DNA from: Anaerolineae bacterium
Lineage (GTDB): Bacteria > Chloroflexota > Anaerolineae > Anaerolineales > Villigracilaceae
Direction: 5' to 3'
NCBI GenBank assembly: GCA_003141915.1
Contig: PLNY01000223.1
Coordinates: forward strand, 1 to 10,748
Length of the DNA: 10,748 bases
Shown: piece by piece, positions 5,558 through 10,748 of the stretch
How the letters are laid out: every line of letters starts with the position of its first letter
How positions within the stretch are numbered: the first letter of the stretch is position 1
Made by a program: the position numbers and the translations under genes
The notes under the pieces: model-generated
The model's database searches: none
The model's input: only the letters and a program-made list of their open reading frames with translations
Told to the model about the DNA's origin: nothing

Positions 5558-7141
5558 ATGGCAGTAAAAAACCCATCATCCGCACGAGAGGTAATTCTCG
5601 AAGTCGAGAATGTTTCCAAAAGCTTTCCAGGTGTGAAGGCGCTTGATCGCGTATCATTTGACCTTCGCAAGGGTGAAGTGCATGCTTTGGTCGGCGAGAA
5701 CGGGGCTGGCAAGTCAACGCTCATGAAGATTCTTAGCGGAGTTTATCAGCCCGACGAAGGGACGATCCGTTACAAGGGAAAAGCAGTGTCCTTCCGCGAT
5801 GTAAACGATTCACACAAAGCAGGCGTCGGGATTATCTACCAGGAGCTCAACCTCCTCCCCCATCTGTCGGTGGCGGCCAATATTTTCATTGGCAGGGAGC
5901 CGCTGACCAAGTATGGCACGCTGGATGAGAAGAAGATGAACGCCGATGCAGCGGAGATTCTCAACCGCCTCAACATCCGCCTGGACCCGACGATCATACT
6001 GCAAAGACTGCCTGTCTCCAAACAACAAATGGTAGAGATCGCCAAAGCCCTCTCTCTCAACTCGGAAGTTCTCATCATGGATGAGCCGACGAGCGCGCTG
6101 TCGGAAGCCGAGATCGACGAGCTTTTCTCGATCATTCATGCGTTGCGCGACCACGGTGTCGCCATCATCTACATTTCTCATCGTCTCGAGGAACTGAGAC
6201 ACATCGTGGATCGCATCTCCATCTTCCGCGATGGGCATTCGGTCAGCACCGATGATTTCACTGCTATTAGACCGTATGAAATCGTGAGCCGTATGGTGGG
6301 CCGAAAGATCGAAGCCGTTTTCCCGCCGAAGCAAAACGTTCCCACGAAGGAGAAACTGCTTGAGGTTCGTAATATCGTGCGGGCGGGAATTCTTCACGAT
6401 ATCTCCTTCGACCTCTATCGAGGGGAGATCCTCGGCTTTGCCGGTCTCATGGGTGCGGGAAGATCGGAGTTGGGGAGAGCGATCTTCGGAGCTGACCCGA
6501 TCGATTCGGGTGATGTGATCATGGGCGACCGCAAACTTTCCCTGAACTCACCCGCCGATACCATCAAAGCGGGTATCGCCTACCTCTCGGAGGACCGCAA
6601 AGCGCAGGGGCTGGCGGTGAAAATGCGACTCACAGAGAACGTCACGATGGCAAACGTCCAGAAGATTTCAAAGCGTTTTGGCGTAATTTCCCGTGATCAA
6701 GAGATGGAAGCCACACAGCGATATGTAAAGGACCTCAACATTAAGACGCCCAGCCTCACCCAGATTGTGAATAATCTTTCCGGAGGCAACCAGCAGAAAG
6801 CGGTCGTGGCGAAGTGGCTGTTCAAGGATTCGAAGATTTTAATATTCGACGAGCCGACTCGCGGCATTGATGTCGGCACCAAATACGCGATCTATGAGCT
6901 GATCGGAAGGCTGGCGCGCGAGGGCAAGGGTATCATCATGATCTCCTCCGATCTGCCGGAGATCGTCGGCTTGACAGATCGTATGTTAGTGCTCCACGAG
7001 GGGAGCCTCGCGGCAACACTCACCACCGCTAAAACAACGCCGGAGGAAATCCTCAGGTATGCGGCTGGAGTCACAAAATCAATCCAAGGAGATGCACGTA
7101 TGTCCGACCAAAAACCAACCCAAGCGAGAAAGCAGCCATGA
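5558..7141 (+). CDS. CUT2-type sugar ABC importer, duplicated ATPase subunit (RbsA/XylG/MglA-like)
   Basis: Cytoplasmic ATPase of 527 aa with two fused nucleotide-binding domains, powering monosaccharide uptake through the permease encoded next. Domain 1 has Walker A GENGAGKST (46-54), Q-loop Q95, a degenerate signature LPVSKQQ (151-157), Walker B LIMDEP (D175, E176) and H-loop His208. Domain 2 has a degenerate Walker A GAGRSE (299-304, Arg302 for Lys), the SEDRK motif (344-348), a good signature LSGGNQQ (407-413) and Walker B IFDEP (D431, E432). Its H-loop is SSDLPE, without His. This asymmetry is normal for RbsA-type proteins: one composite ATP site is competent. The tail after residue 510 is polar and loosely conserved. 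GGAG (5545-5548) lies nine bases before the ATG. The stop overlaps the permease start (ATGA), so translation is coupled. The substrate is not readable; ribose, xylose or a similar sugar is likely. Confidence 0.95.
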   Translation: MAVKNPSSAREVILEVENVSKSFPGVKALDRVSFDLRKGEVHALVGENGAGKSTLMKILSGVYQPDEGTIRYKGKAVSFRDVNDSHKAGVGIIYQELNLLPHLSVAANIFIGREPLTKYGTLDEKKMNADAAEILNRLNIRLDPTIILQRLPVSKQQMVEIAKALSLNSEVLIMDEPTSALSEAEIDELFSIIHALRDHGVAIIYISHRLEELRHIVDRISIFRDGHSVSTDDFTAIRPYEIVSRMVGRKIEAVFPPKQNVPTKEKLLEVRNIVRAGILHDISFDLYRGEILGFAGLMGAGRSELGRAIFGADPIDSGDVIMGDRKLSLNSPADTIKAGIAYLSEDRKAQGLAVKMRLTENVTMANVQKISKRFGVISRDQEMEATQRYVKDLNIKTPSLTQIVNNLSGGNQQKAVVAKWLFKDSKILIFDEPTRGIDVGTKYAIYELIGRLAREGKGIIMISSDLPEIVGLTDRMLVLHEGSLAATLTTAKTTPEEILRYAAGVTKSIQGDARMSDQKPTQARKQP

Positions 7142-8130
7142 ACGAAACAAAAGTAGAACCTTCCGAAACCACGAAAACATCGAACCGATCCGCGGAAGCC
7201 CTTGACAGGCTTCTCACCTTCGCCGCGGTGATTATCCTGTTTATTATTTTCTCGATAGTGGCGCCGTATTTCTTCACCGTTCGAAACGTCCTCGATCTCG
7301 CACTGCAAACTTGCACGATCACCATGATGGGCATCGGCGTGACCTTTTGCATTATCACCGGCGGCATTGATCTCTCGATCGGTTCGGTCGTCGCCCTTAC
7401 CGGAACAATCGCTGTGATAGTCGCGATACGAGGAGTCCCGATTTGGCTCAGCATAATCATCGGCGTGCTCGTTGGAGTTGTGACGGGTTCCATCAATGGG
7501 CTGATGGTCACCAGATTGAAGCTGCCGCCGTTCATTGCGACGCTCGGCATGATGATGGTTGCCCGCGGGGTGGCCCTCACCATCACGAACGCCAACTCAT
7601 ACTCGGCGCCACAGGGCTTTTCCGGTTTAGGTAACGATACCCTCTTCGGGACCGGGCGACAATTTCCCGGCATACCCTACCCGGTCATCATCATGATCGT
7701 GGTGGCCCTCGTTTTTGGCTTCCTTCTCAGCAGAACGCGGCTTGGCCGATACATCTACGCTACGGGATCGAACGAAGAGGCGGCGCGGCTTTCCGGTATC
7801 AATATCAACCAAATCAAAGTCACCGTCTACATCATCTGTGGCATGCTTTCGGGCCTGGTCGGCGTGATCCTCGCCTCCCGGATGGTCTCCTCCCAGCCCA
7901 ACAGCGCAGTCGGCTACGAATTGAATGCGATTGCCGCAGCAATCATCGGCGGTACGAGTTTTATGGGAGGCGTGGGCACGATATTAGGGACGGTGATCGG
8001 ATCCTTTATCATCGGAATACTCACGGTAGGCCTCACCATGGCAGGCGCGAACTACTTTATGCAGCAAATCGTTATTGGCCTGGTTGTCATTGGTTCAGTA
8101 ACGCTTGACCAGGTCAGGACTCGCAGGTGA
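7138..8130 (+). CDS. CUT2-type sugar ABC importer, membrane permease (RbsC-like)
   Basis: Integral inner-membrane subunit of 330 aa that forms the sugar channel, presumably as a homodimer. About ten hydrophobic segments are visible, beginning near residues 26-46 and 53-73 and ending near 309-323. Family motifs include GGIDLSIGSVVAL (75-87), KLPPFIATLGMMMVARG (128-144), the cytoplasmic ATPase-contact region ATGSNEEAARLSGI (198-211), and AIAAAIIGGTSFMGGVGT (264-281). The start codon overlaps the ATPase stop by ATGA. Length and order are typical of BPD_transp_2 permeases. It works with the preceding ATPase and, by position, with the binding lipoprotein at 8257. Confidence 0.95.
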   Translation: MNETKVEPSETTKTSNRSAEALDRLLTFAAVIILFIIFSIVAPYFFTVRNVLDLALQTCTITMMGIGVTFCIITGGIDLSIGSVVALTGTIAVIVAIRGVPIWLSIIIGVLVGVVTGSINGLMVTRLKLPPFIATLGMMMVARGVALTITNANSYSAPQGFSGLGNDTLFGTGRQFPGIPYPVIIMIVVALVFGFLLSRTRLGRYIYATGSNEEAARLSGININQIKVTVYIICGMLSGLVGVILASRMVSSQPNSAVGYELNAIAAAIIGGTSFMGGVGTILGTVIGSFIIGILTVGLTMAGANYFMQQIVIGLVVIGSVTLDQVRTRR

Positions 8131-8133
8131 GGA

Positions 8134-8247
8134 ATGAAAGTTGGGCCCATTTCAATCCGGAAGGAGGTGGTTGTCTCGCATACGATAAACTATCGCTATC
8201 GCTCACGAATTACAATATCTGTTCATTCAATACTAACTAATCCATAA
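8134..8247 (+). CDS. Possible 37-aa small protein between permease and binding protein
   Basis: An ATG at 8134 follows the ribosome-binding-like AGGTGAGG that overlaps the permease stop. The frame stays open for 37 codons and ends in a TAA (8245-8247) that overlaps the AAGGAG serving the next gene. The predicted peptide, beginning MKVGPISIRKEVVVSH, is basic, has no membrane segment, and resembles nothing I recognise. A strong internal AAGGAGG (8161-8167) lies inside it without a suitable start. It may be a genuine coupling ORF or simply an open spacer. Confidence 0.25.
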   Translation: MKVGPISIRKEVVVSHTINYRYRSRITISVHSILTNP

Positions 8248-8256
8248 GGAGAAGAA

Positions 8257-9336
8257 ATGAAAAAACTGTTCGTACTAGTAAGTTTCGTTCTGGCCGCTTC
8301 CATGCTTTTGGCAGGATGCGGTGCTGCTACTCCCACTGCCGCCATGCCGGAGCCAGCCACTGCTGCTCCGGCCGCTCCGGCTGCGACTGCCGCGCCGGCT
8401 CCGACTACTGCGCCCACTGCGGCTGCCCCGGCCGGGGGTGAGATTGCAGTCATCGTCAAGACGGGTGACTCTGGTTACTGGCAGAATGTGCAGGCGGGAG
8501 CTGTAGCTGCCGAGAAAGAGCTTAGGGCAACGACTCCGAAACTGTCCGTCACCTTCCTCGGCGCTCAGTCCGAGAGCAACATTGATGAAGAGATTAACAT
8601 GGTCGAGAGCGCGATCGACCGCAACGTTAAGGCGATTGTACTTGCCCCGTCGGATGCGACCGCCCTCCAGCCGGCTGTTGCAGATGCAAAGAAAGCCGGC
8701 ATCCCCGTCATCATTATCGACTCCGCGCTTGCTGGTGATCCGTCCCAATATGTGTCATTCCTTGCCACAGACAATAAGGCAGCCGGTGCAGCTATCGCTA
8801 AGACATTGGTTGACACCCTCACCGCAAAAGGCGTGACCACAGGTAAATTGGCCATTATGTCCTATGTAGCGGGTGCCGGGTCCGAGATCGGGCGCGTCGG
8901 TGGATTCACTGCCTATATTCAGGCAAACTCGAAGTTCACTATTATTTCTCCAAACCAATACTCCAACTCCGATGTAGCCACCGCACTCAACCAGACCACG
9001 AACGTGCTTAAAGCCAATCCGGATCTGGTAGGCATCTTCGGCTCGAATGAACCGACTGCCACTGGCATGGGCCAGGCGATCAAGGCTGCAGGACTCTCAG
9101 GAAAGATTGTGGCAGTTGGTTTCGATGGTAATGAGCCAGAGCAAGCTTTCATCAAGGATGGTACCCTCACGGCCATTTGTGTTCAAAGCTCCTACAATCT
9201 TGGCTACTTGGGAGTCAAGGATGCCTATGATGTCGCTTTCAACAATAAGACAATTCCGGCTTCTGTAGACACGGGATTCCTCATTGTGACCAAGGACAAC
9301 ATTGCTTCTGATGCTGCCAAGAACGTGCTCTACTAA
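8257..9336 (+). CDS. Sugar-binding lipoprotein of the CUT2 importer (RbsB-like)
   Basis: Extracytoplasmic solute-binding protein of 359 aa that captures the sugar and delivers it to the permease. Residues 1-20 are a lipoprotein signal peptide with lipobox LAGC (Cys21). A low-complexity Ala/Pro/Thr linker (about 22-61) then tethers the domain to the membrane, a style common in Chloroflexota lipoproteins. The Peripla_BP_4-type fold begins at about 63 (IAVIVKTGDSGYWQNVQAG). Likely ligand-pocket positions are D155 in VIIIDSA, R213 in IGRVGGF, N264 in FGSNEPTATG and D290 in AVGFDGNEP. AAGGAG (8246-8251) lies five bases before the ATG. It is the last gene of the operon, followed by a strong hairpin. 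The sugar specificity cannot be assigned from sequence alone. Confidence 0.94.
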   Translation: MKKLFVLVSFVLAASMLLAGCGAATPTAAMPEPATAAPAAPAATAAPAPTTAPTAAAPAGGEIAVIVKTGDSGYWQNVQAGAVAAEKELRATTPKLSVTFLGAQSESNIDEEINMVESAIDRNVKAIVLAPSDATALQPAVADAKKAGIPVIIIDSALAGDPSQYVSFLATDNKAAGAAIAKTLVDTLTAKGVTTGKLAIMSYVAGAGSEIGRVGGFTAYIQANSKFTIISPNQYSNSDVATALNQTTNVLKANPDLVGIFGSNEPTATGMGQAIKAAGLSGKIVAVGFDGNEPEQAFIKDGTLTAICVQSSYNLGYLGVKDAYDVAFNNKTIPASVDTGFLIVTKDNIASDAAKNVLY

Positions 9337-9369
9337 CAACATGCTTTACTGATCTTCTCTACTTGTTGC

Positions 9370-9402
9370 ATACGGGCGTTCCGCAAAGCGGAACGCCCGT
9401 AT
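9370..9402. terminator. Strong hairpin ending the first importer operon
   Basis: A perfect 15-bp stem (9370-9384 with 9388-9402) around an AAA loop begins 34 bases after the binding-protein stop. Only a short T run follows, about eight bases downstream (9411-9414), so it may act as a terminator or as a 3'-end stabiliser for the abundant binding-protein message. Confidence 0.7.
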
Positions 9403-9438
9403 CCTAATGCTTTTGGCTAACACTGACCCGCTTGAATC

Positions 9439-9467
9439 TTGACAAGGCAAACGTTTGTCATTATATT
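9439..9467 (+). promoter_or_regulatory. Strong sigma-70-type promoter of the second module
   Basis: Perfect TTGACA (9439-9444), 17-base spacer, and TATATT (9462-9467, five of six). A LacI-type palindrome fills the spacer, so a bound repressor would exclude RNA polymerase. It reads into the second lacI remnant and then the second binding protein. Confidence 0.7.
9446..9459. promoter_or_regulatory. Second, different LacI-family operator
   Basis: The perfect core CAAACGTTTG (9448-9457) is flanked by one mismatched and one matched pair. It shares the AACGTT centre with the operator at 5322 but its outer arms differ (7 of 14 against TGATAACGTTATCA), suggesting a different repressor specificity. 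Confidence 0.6.
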
Positions 9468-9503
9468 TATGAGCAGGTTGCTTGTTCTTGATGAGCTAAT
9501 TCA

Positions 9504-9713
9504 ATGCCAATAGTCCTTGATACAGCAAAGCGAGCAGGGTTTGCACTGATCAAAGTTTCCCGTGTAATTAATGACAGATCGGACATTTCGCAGGAGATTA
9601 TAGAAGAGTTGGGATATCGCCTTGGCGTAATGGCGCGTAGCTTGATTTTTGTATGCTCTAGATTTATACTGACCTTATCAGCGCAGGAGAGTTTGCCGCG
9701 ACCAGGATCATGA
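9504..9713 (+). pseudogene. Truncated second LacI-family repressor (headpiece only)
   Basis: The frame begins MPIVLDTAKRAG and carries a readable LacI helix-turn-helix ending IKVSRVIN, closely parallel to the intact repressor at 4286; the bases just before the ATG (GATGAG...ATGCC) are also alike. After SQ, about seven residues of the third headpiece helix are missing in frame. ELGYRLGVMARSL then keeps a damaged hinge, and the protein runs into unrelated sequence and stops after 69 aa. The effector domain is absent from this frame. Downstream frames up to about 9880 contain pieces that weakly resemble effector-domain segments (RDQDHEKE near 9690-9715; GRTRIVSI near 9850), consistent with a larger decaying gene. 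At recognition-helix positions 15-17 it has L-I-K where the intact paralogue has P-I-T. It is probably not a functional repressor. Confidence 0.75.
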
Positions 9714-9723
9714 AAAAGAAGTG

Positions 9724-9902
9724 ATGATGAAAAAAGAAATACTTGTTGCGGAAATCGCACATCCATCTCAAATGGAGAAATTGGAGAAGCCATGAATAAG
9801 AAAGGAGGTGTGAAAATATACTTATCTGATATAGAGAGAAAAGAAAAAGGTCGAACAAGAATTGTAAGCATCGAGAAAATATTCCGTACATTCACCAATT
9901 GA
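9724..9902 (+). other. Two tiny overlapping frames, probably lacI debris
   Basis: ATG 9724 opens 23 codons ending at 9795, and ATG 9792 overlaps that stop (ATGA) and opens 36 codons ending at 9902, just before the ribosome binding site of the next gene. They are Lys/Glu-rich. An orphan AAAGGAGG (9800-9807) lies inside the second without a suitable start. Weak resemblance to LacI effector-domain text suggests remnants; translation coupling into the next gene is an alternative. Confidence 0.35.
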
Positions 9903-9914
9903 AAGGAGATTCAA

Positions 9915-10748
9915 ATGTTCAAGAAAGCTATACGAGGAATTACCCTACTGGCATTGTGCGCTTTGGCGCTCAGCGCATGTGCGCCTGCCGCGACACCGGC
10001 TCCGGCTGCACCGGCCGCTCCTGCCCAGACTGCTGGGTGGTGCTCCGGCACGAAGATCGTCTTCTTCCCCGGTGGAACATCTGGCGGCGGGTTTGAGGAA
10101 GTAGTCTATAACGGCGCTGTGCAAGCTGCCAAGGATACAGGCGCGAACGTGCAGTACTTATGGTCCGACTGGGATCCTGCCAAGATGACATCCCAGTTTA
10201 CACAGGCCATGGCCACCAAGCCCGATGGCATTGCCATCATGGGCCATCCGGGCGATACTGCTTTTGATCCGCTGATTGACCAAGCCGAAAGCCAGGGTAT
10301 TATTGTGACCAGCATGAACACGCCGCTGCCGCTGGCGCAAGCCAAGTACAGCGCCAATGGCTTCGGCTATGCTGGCGCCATTCTCTACGATGCAGGATAT
10401 TCACTGGCTACGGAAGCTGTTAAAGAATCAGGTTTGAAGGCAGGCGATACGGCCTTTGTATGGGGATTGAAGGCACAGGCTGGCCGCGGCGAGCGCACCA
10501 TAGGTGTACTGGATGCTCTTCAAAAAGCCGGAATAACAGTGGTCTATCAGGAGATCAGTGACGCTATCAATGCGGACGCATCTACTGGTGTGCCGACTTT
10601 CACCGGCATCATGTCTGCCCACCCGGAAATTAAGATGGTCATCACCGATCACGGCGACATAACGGGCACCATTGCGACCTTCCTGCAAGCTGCCGGCAAG
10701 AAACCTGGTGATGTCTTTGCTGCTGGCTTCGATATCTCCGGCAATGGC
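9915..10748 (+). CDS. Second sugar-binding lipoprotein (ABC importer), 3' end beyond window
   Basis: The frame is open from ATG 9915 to the last base (278 codons) with no stop, so the C-terminus lies outside. GAAAGGAGAT (9901-9910) gives an ideal ribosome binding site. Residues 1-21 form a lipoprotein signal peptide with lipobox LSAC (Cys22), followed by a short Ala/Pro linker (about 23-40). The solute-binding fold starts with KIVFFPGGTSGGGFEE and continues with NGAVQAAKDTGANVQYLW, QAMATKPDGIAIMG, AESQGIIVTSMNTP and, near the window end, IKMVITDHGDITGT and DVFAAGFDISG. It belongs to the sugar-binding (Peripla_BP_4-like) group. It is clearly divergent from the protein at 8257, so it probably binds a different ligand. 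Its ATPase and permease are expected downstream of the window; this is inference from the first module. Confidence 0.9.
   Translation, partial: MFKKAIRGITLLALCALALSACAPAATPAPAAPAAPAQTAGWCSGTKIVFFPGGTSGGGFEEVVYNGAVQAAKDTGANVQYLWSDWDPAKMTSQFTQAMATKPDGIAIMGHPGDTAFDPLIDQAESQGIIVTSMNTPLPLAQAKYSANGFGYAGAILYDAGYSLATEAVKESGLKAGDTAFVWGLKAQAGRGERTIGVLDALQKAGITVVYQEISDAINADASTGVPTFTGIMSAHPEIKMVITDHGDITGTIATFLQAAGKKPGDVFAAGFDISGNG

Noticed and set aside
5810..6397. 195-codon minus-strand frame, and a similar 200-codon one at 7071-7673
   Set aside because: Both are antisense to well-supported importer genes and show no recognisable domain.
8318..8442. GC-rich, repeat-like stretch near the start of the first binding protein
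   Set aside because: It encodes the Ala/Pro/Thr lipoprotein linker; low complexity is explained by the protein, not by a DNA repeat element.

Overview
The window looks like bacterial chromosome, most likely from a Chloroflexota (Anaerolineae-like) organism. This is inferred from three things: two lipoprotein solute-binding proteins with long Ala/Pro/Thr linkers after the lipobox, strong AGGAG-type ribosome binding sites, and a divergent MreB that I associate with that phylum. No rRNA, tRNA or CRISPR array was seen.

Bases 1-2878 are ordinary chromosomal genes on the + strand. They are the 3' part of a short-chain dehydrogenase (cut by the window start), a complete M24 Xaa-Pro peptidase 13 bases downstream, and a separately promoted mreB-like gene whose actin-fold motifs are noticeably altered. 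Bases 2879-4285 carry no intact gene. They hold a decayed IS630-family element (3196-3928) with imperfect terminal inverted repeats and flanking TA dinucleotides. Its transposase is on the minus strand, frameshifted, and lacks most of its catalytic core.

Bases 4286-9336 form a sugar-uptake module: a LacI-family repressor, then a CUT2-type (ribose/xylose-like) ABC importer in the order ATPase, permease, lipoprotein binding protein. A near-perfect LacI-type operator (TGACAACGTTATCA, 5322-5335) lies in the gap between repressor and transporter. Partial copies lie just before and just after the start of the repressor's own message, which suggests autoregulation. A 15-bp-stem hairpin (9370-9402) closes the module.

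Bases 9439-10748 start a second module of the same design. A strong sigma-70-type promoter has a different CAAACGTTTG palindrome inside its spacer. It is followed by the wreck of a second lacI paralogue, in which the DNA-binding headpiece is readable and the effector domain mostly lost, and then by a second sugar-binding lipoprotein that runs off the window end without a stop. The two modules look like copies that diverged in operator and ligand specificity, with the second having lost its local repressor. I found no clearly new defence or mobile system. The most interesting signals are the repressor-operator pairs, the decaying second repressor, the altered MreB, and several tiny reading frames with good ribosome binding sites in the transporter leader and gaps.
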